NCBI GenBank assembly: GCA_021323155.1
Contig: JAJTCI010000081.1
Location: 1 to 8,665 of the forward strand
Direction of reading: 5' to 3'
From: Chitinophagaceae bacterium
GTDB taxonomy: Bacteria; Bacteroidota; Bacteroidia; Chitinophagales; Chitinophagaceae
DNA length: 8,665 bases
Shown in pieces: positions 1 to 6,149 of this stretch. The notes under the pieces were generated by a model. That model was not told the origin of the DNA. It saw only the letters and a program-made list of their open reading frames with translations, and did no database searches. Positions within the stretch are counted from its first letter, which is position 1; the number at the start of each line of letters is the position of its first letter. The position numbers and the translations under genes are program-made.

Positions 1-9
1 CCACGTGGC

Positions 10-33
10 GGGATTTTTTGTTTCTTTAATCCC
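10..33 (+). other. Possible hairpin upstream of uppP
   Basis: GGGATT (10-15) can pair with AATCCC (28-33) across a 12-base T-rich loop, and the window also opens with the palindrome CCACGTGG (1-8). This may be the tail of an upstream terminator or a leader structure, but the stem is short, the loop long, and the left edge cuts the context. No promoter box of the Bacteroidota type was found in these 45 bases. Confidence 0.25.
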
Positions 34-45
34 ACAAAGTCCATT

Positions 46-918
46 ATGAGCATTTTCGAAGCAGTCGTTATCGCGATCGTCGAGGGCATCACGGAATTCC
101 TGCCCATTTCCTCTACGGGCCATATGATCATCACCAGTGCATTCCTTGGTATCAGCGACGACCAGTTCACTAAGCTGTTCGAGGTAGCAGTGCAGTTGGG
201 CGCCATCCTGGCCGTTGTGGTCCTTTACTGGCGGAAATTCTTCCAGTTCAACCGCATCGACTTTTATTTCAAGCTGGTCGTCGGCGTGATTCCCGCATTG
301 CTATTGGGTTTCTTATTCGGCGATGCGATCGAGGCCATGCTGGAGAGCCCACTCATCGTTTCGATCAGCCTGCTGGCAGGTGGGATCGTACTTTTATTTA
401 TCGACAAATGGTTTAACCAGCCCGTACGGAAGAACTCCGACCTTTTCGCGACAGAAACCACGCGCGCGGAACTGATAGAAGCGGAAGAAAAACTCAGCTA
501 TAAAAAATCCTTGCTTATCGGGCTGTGGCAGGTGCTGGCGATGGTCCCTGGTGTAAGCAGGAGCGCCGCCTCCATCATCGGCGGTATGCAACAGAAATTG
601 ACCAGGAACTTCGCCGCCGAGTTCTCATTTTTCCTCGCGGTACCCACCATGTTTGCGGCCTCCGGCTACTCTTTATTCCTTAAAAGCTGGGGAACCGATG
701 GCAACAGCAAAAAAGGTTACGAGCTGCTGATGGAAGACAACAATAACCTCCTTGCATTTATCGTAGGCAATGTGGTGGCCTTCATCGTAGCGTTATTAGC
801 GATCCGTTTCTTTATCAGCTACCTGAAACAATACGGTTTCCGGGTCTTCGGTATATACCGGATCGGCGTAGGCATTATACTCCTGGTGCTGATCGCGGCT
901 GGCTATCTGAAAGCATGA
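46..918 (+). CDS. uppP: Undecaprenyl-diphosphate phosphatase (UppP/BacA)
   Basis: This integral membrane enzyme removes one phosphate from undecaprenyl diphosphate, regenerating the lipid carrier for peptidoglycan and other envelope polymers; overexpression of family members gives bacitracin resistance. The 290-residue length fits the family. The first signature is EGITEFLPISSTGH at residues 13-26, holding E13, E17, S23 and H26. The second is PGVSRSAAS at 168-176, with R172 matching the conserved catalytic arginine. Several hydrophobic helices lie before, between and after them. ATG 46 is chosen because the first signature needs a short N-terminus, as in homologues. No Shine-Dalgarno sequence precedes it. 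The left edge of the window cuts the upstream context, so any operon with earlier genes is not visible. A lipoprotein gene follows after 41 bp on the same strand and may be co-transcribed. Confidence 0.96.
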   Translation: MSIFEAVVIAIVEGITEFLPISSTGHMIITSAFLGISDDQFTKLFEVAVQLGAILAVVVLYWRKFFQFNRIDFYFKLVVGVIPALLLGFLFGDAIEAMLESPLIVSISLLAGGIVLLFIDKWFNQPVRKNSDLFATETTRAELIEAEEKLSYKKSLLIGLWQVLAMVPGVSRSAASIIGGMQQKLTRNFAAEFSFFLAVPTMFAASGYSLFLKSWGTDGNSKKGYELLMEDNNNLLAFIVGNVVAFIVALLAIRFFISYLKQYGFRVFGIYRIGVGIILLVLIAAGYLKA

Positions 919-959
919 TATTGTAAGGAATCATTATCTTGAAGCACAATCCCTAATTT

Positions 960-1418
960 ATGAGACAATTACTGCTATTATTCTGCGCAGCCTGCTTTAC
1001 GATCGTGGGCTGTAAATCCTACGGCGATAAGATCAAAATCAACGAACAAAGCGAAGTCTATTATAAAGACGGCGCGACCAAAGAACAGGCCCAGAAGCTC
1101 GGTGACTTCCTCCTGAAGAACAACTATTTCGATACCAAGTCGGAAAAGTCGGTCCAGCTCACAAAAGACGCCGATACTTTCGACGTCAGGTTCGTTGTAG
1201 ACAAGGCCCGTGCCCAGGAGTCACTGAAAGAAACCCAGGAAACATTTTCCGCCCTGGGCATGTTACTCAGTATGGAAGTGTTCGGCGGGAAATATGTCAG
1301 TGTGATGCTGGCCGATCCGTACATGAAAACTTTTTCAGAAATTAAAGCGGTCAACCTGGATACGACCAATACAGCGAACGATCCTGCCAAAAAGGACTCG
1401 CTCGATGATGCAAAATGA
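960..1418 (+). CDS. Small lipoprotein of unknown function
   Basis: The 152-residue protein opens with a short lipoprotein signal: a positively charged start (MRQ), a hydrophobic stretch and the lipobox IVGC, giving the lipidated cysteine at C18. The residues after the cysteine (KSYGDK) are not a clear acid-rich surface-export signal, so inner-leaflet and surface locations both remain open. The mature part is soluble, with a region around residues 32-60 (VYYKDGATKEQAQKLGDFLL) that reads like an alpha/beta module, and ends in a low-complexity polar tail rich in D, K, T and N. I recognise similarity to a widespread small module of uncharacterised proteins but cannot name a family. It lies 41 bp after uppP and is followed by a strong terminator, so it probably closes the uppP transcript. 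No catalytic motif is visible. Confidence 0.82.
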   Translation: MRQLLLLFCAACFTIVGCKSYGDKIKINEQSEVYYKDGATKEQAQKLGDFLLKNNYFDTKSEKSVQLTKDADTFDVRFVVDKARAQESLKETQETFSALGMLLSMEVFGGKYVSVMLADPYMKTFSEIKAVNLDTTNTANDPAKKDSLDDAK

Positions 1419-1430
1419 TTTATCTCTTTC

Positions 1431-1459
1431 AAAAAGACGCTACAGTGTAGCGTCTTTTT
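1431..1459 (+). terminator. Strong Rho-independent terminator after the lipoprotein gene
   Basis: A perfect inverted repeat of 13 bp arms (1431-1443 and 1447-1459) is separated by a 3-base loop, AGT. The 3' arm ends in five T, followed by a further T-rich stretch to 1466. The first arm begins with five A, so the structure could also stop transcription from the opposite strand. It starts 12 bp after the lipoprotein stop codon and ends 26 bp before the next ATG, which separates the uppP/lipoprotein unit from the permease unit. Confidence 0.93.
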
Positions 1460-1485
1460 AGTTTTACCTCAGACAAACCAACACG

Positions 1486-2796
1486 ATGCAGACTGCTTCC
1501 AAAAAGGTGGTGAACGGGTGGGCCATGTACGACTGGGCAAACAGCGCCTACAACCTCGTGATCACCTCCACCATCTTTCCCGCGTATTTTGAAAGCATCA
1601 CCGGCGACGACAATGAAACCACGGTCGATAGTGTGGTATTCCTTGGACGCACGTTTGTAAACACGGCGCTGTACAACTACGCGCTCGCCGCCGCCTTCTG
1701 CATCGTGGCAATCATGTCGCCCATACTTTCTTCCATCGCCGACTACAGGGGTAACAAAAAATCATTTCTCCGCTTCTTTATGACGATGGGTAGCATTTCG
1801 TGCAGCCTCCTCTTTTTTTACGATAAACACAACCTTTGGCTCGGCATCCTCGCTATGATCATCGCCTGTGTCGGCTACTGGGCCAGCCTGGTTTTCTATA
1901 ACTCCTTCCTGCCGGAGATCGCCTCCGTGGAAGACCGCGACAAAGTGAGTGCGAAAGGATTTGTCTACGGTTACGTAGGCAGTGTGATCCTGCAGGTGGT
2001 CTGCTTTGTTTTCCTTTTACAGAATGAAGCGTTCGGCATCACCAAGGGAACCGCGTCACAACTGTCTTTCCTGTTAGTAGGCATATGGTGGTTTGTGTTC
2101 GCGAGCCTTGCTCTCAAACGACTCCCCCCAAGTCAGCCGATCGGTAATGACCGGAAACATACGCTGGCGCATGGTTATTCTGAACTGAGGAAGGTATGGA
2201 ACCAACTGGTGCAACTGCCCGTGTTGAAACGTTACCTGTTCTCCTTCTTCTTTTTTAACATGGGTGTACAAACGGTAATGCTTGCAGCAACCCTTTATGG
2301 AAAGAGTGAACTGGGGATTGAGACAAACGACCTGATCATTTCCATCCTCATCATCCAGTTGATCGCGGTGCCCGGTGCCTGGGCCATCTCGCGGCTGTCC
2401 GGGGTGATTGGGAACTTCAAGGCATTGATGCTGTGTATCGTGGTTTGGATCGGCATATGCATCGCTGGTTACCTGCTGCCCGCGAAAGACCCGATCGCTT
2501 TTTATATCCTCGCGAGCGTGGTGGGGTTTGTTATGGGTGGGATCCAGGCGCTGAGCCGTTCCACGTATTCCAAGCTCATGCCGGTGACCAAAGACACTAC
2601 TTCATTCTTCAGCTTCTATGACGTGACGGAAAAGATCGCCATCGTGATCGGTATGTTCACATTCGGATTTATCATTGAACTCACCGGCAGCCAACGTAAT
2701 TCAGTGCTGGCCCTGGTGGTGTTTTTTGTTCTTGGCTTTTTGCTCCTACTTTGGGCGCACCTGGCTGGCAGGAAACAAAAACAGCTTGTCGCATGA
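1486..2796 (+). CDS. MFS transporter, UMF1 (Atg22-like) family
   Basis: A 436-residue polytopic membrane protein with about twelve hydrophobic segments. The N-terminal signature NGWAMYDWANSAY (10-22) is typical of the UMF1/Atg22-like branch of the major facilitator superfamily. An MFS loop 2-3 motif follows at about 79-92 (SSIADYRGNKK), then NSFLPEI (139-145) and DRDKVSAKGFVYGYVGS (150-166), and in the second half GGIQALSRSTYSKLMP (351-366) and FFSFYDVTEK (374-383), all conserved regions of this branch. The eukaryotic relative Atg22 exports amino acids from the vacuole; the bacterial members' substrates are mostly unknown, so none is assigned. The start at 1486 leaves a short cytoplasmic N-terminus before the signature. 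The stop codon overlaps the start of the hydrolase gene in an ATGA, suggesting translational coupling. No clear promoter was found between the terminator and the ATG. Confidence 0.94.
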   Translation: MQTASKKVVNGWAMYDWANSAYNLVITSTIFPAYFESITGDDNETTVDSVVFLGRTFVNTALYNYALAAAFCIVAIMSPILSSIADYRGNKKSFLRFFMTMGSISCSLLFFYDKHNLWLGILAMIIACVGYWASLVFYNSFLPEIASVEDRDKVSAKGFVYGYVGSVILQVVCFVFLLQNEAFGITKGTASQLSFLLVGIWWFVFASLALKRLPPSQPIGNDRKHTLAHGYSELRKVWNQLVQLPVLKRYLFSFFFFNMGVQTVMLAATLYGKSELGIETNDLIISILIIQLIAVPGAWAISRLSGVIGNFKALMLCIVVWIGICIAGYLLPAKDPIAFYILASVVGFVMGGIQALSRSTYSKLMPVTKDTTSFFSFYDVTEKIAIVIGMFTFGFIIELTGSQRNSVLALVVFFVLGFLLLLWAHLAGRKQKQLVA

Positions 2797-3632
2797 AACT
2801 CTATTCGGTAAATACGGGTTATTTTAAATTAGATGGCGGTGCGATGTTTGGCGTAGTGCCGAAGTCGATCTGGAACAAACTCAATCCAGCCGATGAGAAC
2901 AATCTATGTAGCTGGGCACTGCGTTGCCTGCTGATCGAAGATGGCGATAAGCTGGTGCTGGTCGACAATGGTATCGGTGACAAACAAGATGCGAAATTCT
3001 TCGGGCATTACTACCTGCATGGTGATGACACACTCGACCGATCACTGGCAAAACATGGTTTCACGAAAGACGACATCACGGACGTAGTACTGAGCCACCT
3101 GCATTTCGACCACTGCGGAGGCAGCATTATTAAAGATGGCGGCAAATTAGTGCCGGCGTTTAAGCATGCCACCTACTGGAGCAACGAAAGGCATTGGAAA
3201 TGGGCCACGCAACCGAACGACCGGGAGAAGGCTTCTTTTCTGAAAGAGAATATTCTGCCGATCGAGGAAAGCGGCCAGCTGAAGTTCATACCGGCTAACG
3301 AGGGCCACCAGTTATTTGACTTCATGAAGATCCGTTTTGTAAACGGCCATACGGACGCCATGATGCTGCCACAAATCGATTATAACGGGAAAACCATTGT
3401 ATTCATGGCCGACCTGCTGCCAGCCGCAGCGCATATTCCCATTCCTTACGTGATGGCCTATGATATGTTCCCCCTAACCACGTTGAATGAGAAAAAATCG
3501 TTCTTATCCGAAGCTGCGCAACAGGACTATATCCTGTTCTTTGAACACGATCCGAATATTGAATGCTGCAACCTGCAAATGACCGAAAAGGGCGTGCGAC
3601 AAAAGGACAACTTTAAATTAGAAGAGATATAG
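2793..3632 (+). CDS. MBL-fold metallo-hydrolase
   Basis: A 279-residue cytoplasmic protein of the metallo-beta-lactamase fold. The zinc-binding signature HLHFDH lies at residues 102-107 (H102, H104, D106, H107). Further expected metal ligands are H186 in GHTDAM, D207 in FMADLLP and H252 in FFEHDP; the VDNGIG stretch at 57-62 is the usual beta-strand turn before the signature. The layout resembles the lactonase/quorum-quenching-like and general hydrolase branch, but the substrate cannot be read from sequence. The start is placed at ATG 2793, not the in-frame ATG at 2751, because it overlaps the permease stop in an ATGA arrangement and gives the natural N-terminus MKLYSVNTGYF; the upstream extension would lie in another frame of the permease's last helix. 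Tight coupling to the permease suggests a shared role, perhaps handling a transported compound (inference). Confidence 0.94.
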   Translation: MKLYSVNTGYFKLDGGAMFGVVPKSIWNKLNPADENNLCSWALRCLLIEDGDKLVLVDNGIGDKQDAKFFGHYYLHGDDTLDRSLAKHGFTKDDITDVVLSHLHFDHCGGSIIKDGGKLVPAFKHATYWSNERHWKWATQPNDREKASFLKENILPIEESGQLKFIPANEGHQLFDFMKIRFVNGHTDAMMLPQIDYNGKTIVFMADLLPAAAHIPIPYVMAYDMFPLTTLNEKKSFLSEAAQQDYILFFEHDPNIECCNLQMTEKGVRQKDNFKLEEI

Positions 3633-3686
3633 CCGGGTTCGCAGGCTTGTGCCCATCCCCGGGGGTCCTCATAATAAAAGCAAGGT

Positions 3687-4478
3687 TTATTTCCAGCTGA
3701 TCAGCGACGTCAGTGGATGGCGTAACCCGCGGTATTGCATCATATCCACCTTCACGCTACCCACGCTGATCGGGCTTTCAATCCGGATGGGGATATGATT
3801 AGCATCATCTGACACCCAAACGGTCATCTTTTCACCACCTTCGAAGATCGTTCCCTTCACAAGTAGGGGTTTGAACTTAATGGCTTTGAACTTGCCGTAC
3901 TTGGTCTTGATGGTTTCTTTACCCAGGTATTTAATATACAGGTTATACGTTTCATTATCAAGGAACATGTCGAACGGGATCTTATCACCCACCTTGTATT
4001 TGTTGAAGTCTATATTTCGCGCGTAGTATACTGCGCTCAGAACATCCTGTATGCAGTTCGGCACTTTGTATACACCGTCCGCGGTGACCGCCGTATTGGC
4101 TGTCTGGTTGAAAGTGACATTCTCGTACTTCTTGTGGCCGCCCTCGTCCACGTTCCGGATGAATTTCAGGGGCTGCAAATTGGTGGTATCGATCCAGCTC
4201 TCGTATTTATCCCGCACCTTGAATATCCAGTCGTATTTGGAATTCGACTTGCCATCACCGACTATATGATAAACAGGTTTATTGTTCAGCTTGGTAAGCG
4301 TAGTATTAAAAGATGCGGACCCCGCGTTCACATAGATGCCGACCACGTTATAAAAGATGGTATAAGTGATGTTCTCTCCACTTTGGAAACTGGTGTTCTT
4401 GATACCGCAGAAATTGTCGCCCGCCGTAAGCGAGACAGTACACAATAAGGCGGTGAGAATGCTAGCTATCTTTTTCAC
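3687..4478 (-). CDS. Secreted DUF3108 family protein
   Basis: The 263-residue protein begins with a signal peptide (MKKIASILTALLCTVSLTAG) with likely cleavage near residue 19-20, so it should be periplasmic or outer-membrane associated. The rest is beta-rich: FQSGENITYTIFYNVVGIYV (31-50), a segment with regular W/Y positions, and a C-terminal part (about 170-250) including TKYGKFKAIKFKP and MTVWVSDDANHIPIRIE. This matches DUF3108, whose exact function is unknown. The start is GTG at 4476-4478; no ATG is available in frame and the signal peptide begins exactly there. The gene overlaps the 3' end of the upstream flippase-like gene by 17 bp, so the two are almost certainly one transcript. It converges on the hydrolase gene with 54 bp between; that gap holds a CCCCGGGG palindrome but no hairpin with a T-tract that I would call a terminator. 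Confidence 0.87.
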   Translation of the reverse strand: MKKIASILTALLCTVSLTAGDNFCGIKNTSFQSGENITYTIFYNVVGIYVNAGSASFNTTLTKLNNKPVYHIVGDGKSNSKYDWIFKVRDKYESWIDTTNLQPLKFIRNVDEGGHKKYENVTFNQTANTAVTADGVYKVPNCIQDVLSAVYYARNIDFNKYKVGDKIPFDMFLDNETYNLYIKYLGKETIKTKYGKFKAIKFKPLLVKGTIFEGGEKMTVWVSDDANHIPIRIESPISVGSVKVDMMQYRGLRHPLTSLISWK

Positions 4479-5496
4479 GTTTACTTTTAAAAAGTTTAAT
4501 TCCTAATATAAACAAGCTTCCTGCCAGCGCGGGAACGATCAGGTTAATGAACCATATCCCGGCTGCAGCGGCAATGATCCCAAAGGTATTGCTACTTAAA
4601 ATACCAAACAGCTGGACTGCCGCAAGTCCCCTGAGGCTGAGTTCTATCGTAGAGATGGTTGGCACAACCGCCAGCACAAGGTAAAACACGCTCACCATGC
4701 CGGCTGCCGGCCAGAACGGTACATCCACGTTACAGAACTGCAGCAATAATATAAATTGGACGACAAATACTATATAACGTGTAACAGAAAGCGACAAAAT
4801 CCGTGTTAATTCTTTCCAATGAAAGTCCTCCAGCTTTTCGATGAGGTAACTATACTTGTTAACGAAAGGCAAACGTTCCAACAGCCGGGTTAGATAGGAT
4901 AATTCGAAATATATGATGAGCATCACAATGACGCCGACGAGCACGCTGTAAAATATCACATCGTAAGCCACCGGTGGAAGCTCCGGAAAGCGCTTCAGAA
5001 AGCCTACTTCCATCAGGATGTGCTTCAACGCCCCCGTGATGGTATCCTTCATCATGAACATCCCTGCAAGTCCGGCTACTAATGTGATGATGGTCTGGCT
5101 GAGACTCCCCACGATCGTAAGCGCGATGCCGCGCAACCGGTTGCCCTCTTCCAGGTACACCACCCGCCCCACATATTCTCCTACCCGGTTGGGTGTATTG
5201 ACGGCGAGCGACTGGCCGGAGAATACCGCTTTAAATGCCTTGATAAAAGAAATATCCTGGAGCGAACGGACCAGAACCTGCCATTTCCTGGCCTCTATAC
5301 CCCAGTTGACAAACATCAGTAAACATGCTAATATGAGCTTCCACTGGTTGGGGCCAAAAAAAGACGACCGGATCACCTCGAGGGAGTGCTCGAGGTCGGG
5401 TTGTTTCTTTATTTCCCGGTAAAGCGCGTATGACACCCAGACAAATAAGAGGGGACCGATAACATAATTCAGGAATATCTTGGTACGCTTATTCAG
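4462..5496 (-). CDS. Flippase-like / lysylphosphatidylglycerol synthase TM-domain protein
   Basis: This polytopic membrane protein resembles the LPG_synthase_TM (PF03706, AglD/MprF-like) family. Members carry about 6-8 helices and are thought to move or hold lipid-linked substrates; no C-terminal aminoacyl-transferase domain is present, so lysyl-PG synthesis itself is not implied. Visible landmarks are NWGIEARKW early, FSGQSLAVNTPNRVGEYVGR, and late helices containing STIELSLRGLAAVQLFG. Start choice is unusual. A GTG at 5436 would give 324 residues but begins inside the first hydrophobic helix. The frame stays open to a stop at 5539-5541, and its translation continues as a plausible N-terminus (NKRTKIFLNYVIGPLLFVW) without any ATG, GTG or TTG. 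CTG at 5494-5496 sits where a Met would be expected, giving 344 residues, and a promoter candidate lies just upstream. First gene of an operon with the DUF3108 gene. The family call is firm; the start is inferred. Confidence 0.83.
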   Translation of the reverse strand: MNKRTKIFLNYVIGPLLFVWVSYALYREIKKQPDLEHSLEVIRSSFFGPNQWKLILACLLMFVNWGIEARKWQVLVRSLQDISFIKAFKAVFSGQSLAVNTPNRVGEYVGRVVYLEEGNRLRGIALTIVGSLSQTIITLVAGLAGMFMMKDTITGALKHILMEVGFLKRFPELPPVAYDVIFYSVLVGVIVMLIIYFELSYLTRLLERLPFVNKYSYLIEKLEDFHWKELTRILSLSVTRYIVFVVQFILLLQFCNVDVPFWPAAGMVSVFYLVLAVVPTISTIELSLRGLAAVQLFGILSSNTFGIIAAAAGIWFINLIVPALAGSLFILGIKLFKSKREKDS

Positions 5497-5512
5497 TTGG
5501 TTCGGTTTGCGC

Positions 5513-5543
5513 CAAAAATAACGAACATAGTTGTTTATTCACA
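5513..5543 (-). promoter_or_regulatory. Candidate Bacteroidota promoter for the flippase-like/DUF3108 operon
   Basis: Read on the minus strand, TGTG (5543-5540) is followed by 19 bases and then TATTTTTG (5520-5513). The second box fits TAnnTTTG completely and the first differs from TTTG at one base; spacing fits the primary-sigma promoter known from Bacteroidota. Transcription would begin near 5509, which leaves roughly a dozen bases before the CTG at 5496 and excludes any start codon further upstream. Confidence 0.6.
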
Positions 5544-5582
5544 TGAGATTCGCGGTGTTACCAAACCGCTTACTTTCACAAC

Positions 5583-6146
5583 ATGCAGGCGGAAGAGATC
5601 ATCTTAGGCATCGACCCGGGCACCACTATCATGGGCTACGCGGTGCTGTCCGTGAATAAAGGTGAGCCGGCGCTGGTGGAAATGGACGTATTGAAACTGG
5701 CCGCCACGAAGAATATTTACTCAAGGCTGGAAATGATCCATACGAAAGTCTGCTCGGTCATCACTTCACACCATCCCACTTGTTTTGCCATTGAAGCGCC
5801 TTTCTTCGGGAAGAACGTTCAAAGCATGCTGAAACTCGGGAGGGCGCAGGGCGTAGCTATCGCCGCGGCGATGCAGGCGCAACTGGCCGTGACCGAATAC
5901 TCGCCAAAGAAGGTCAAACAATCCATCACGGGTAACGGCAACGCGGACAAAGAGCAGGTCTGGAAAATGTTGCAACAGGTCTTAAAGATCAGGGACCAGC
6001 CTAAATATTTTGATGCCACGGATGCACTGGCCGTGGCACTTTGTCACTATTACCAGGTCTCCTCGCCATTGGCTGCAACCAAAAAGGATTTTAAAGGCTG
6101 GAAGGACTTCCTCCTCAAAAACCCAGGCAAGGTGGTCGCGAAGTGA
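5583..6146 (+). CDS. ruvC: Crossover junction endodeoxyribonuclease RuvC
   Basis: RuvC resolves Holliday junctions by symmetrical cuts, working as a dimer with the RuvAB branch-migration complex in homologous recombination and repair. The 187-residue length is normal for Bacteroidota. The four acidic metal-binding residues of the RNase H-like fold are present: D11 in GIDPGTT, E71 in IEAPFF, and D134 and D137 in FDATDALAVALCH. KNVQSMLKLGRAQGV (78-92) and EYSPKKVKQSITGNGNADK (105-123) also match the family. A short basic C-terminal tail follows the fold. ATG 5583 is the only reasonable start, placing the DPG motif at residues 11-13. ruvA and ruvB are not adjacent. It is divergent from the flippase-like gene and its TGA directly abuts the stop codon of the convergent gltX gene. 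Confidence 0.97.
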   Translation: MQAEEIILGIDPGTTIMGYAVLSVNKGEPALVEMDVLKLAATKNIYSRLEMIHTKVCSVITSHHPTCFAIEAPFFGKNVQSMLKLGRAQGVAIAAAMQAQLAVTEYSPKKVKQSITGNGNADKEQVWKMLQQVLKIRDQPKYFDATDALAVALCHYYQVSSPLAATKKDFKGWKDFLLKNPGKVVAK

Positions 6147-6149
6147 TCA
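6144..6149. other. Abutting stop codons of convergent ruvC and gltX
   Basis: The TGA of ruvC (6144-6146) is directly followed by TCA (6147-6149), the reverse complement of the gltX TGA, forming the palindrome TGATCA. There is no intergenic base and therefore no dedicated terminator between the two genes; any termination signal must lie within the opposite gene. Confidence 0.97.

Noticed and set aside
935..942. TATCTTGA as a promoter box for the lipoprotein gene
   Set aside because: Two mismatches to TAnnTTTG and no -33 element at suitable spacing; co-transcription with uppP is simpler.
1459..1466. TAGTTTTA as a promoter box for the MFS gene
   Set aside because: One base off the consensus, but it overlaps the terminator T-tract and has no TTTG at the right distance upstream.
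2751..2792. Longer N-terminus of the MBL-fold hydrolase from ATG 2751
   Set aside because: The extra 14 residues lie inside the permease gene in another frame, and ATG 2793 overlaps the permease stop in the usual coupled manner.
3657..3664. CCCCGGGG palindrome between the convergent hydrolase and DUF3108 genes, as a terminator
   Set aside because: There is no loop of workable size and no T-tract on either strand.
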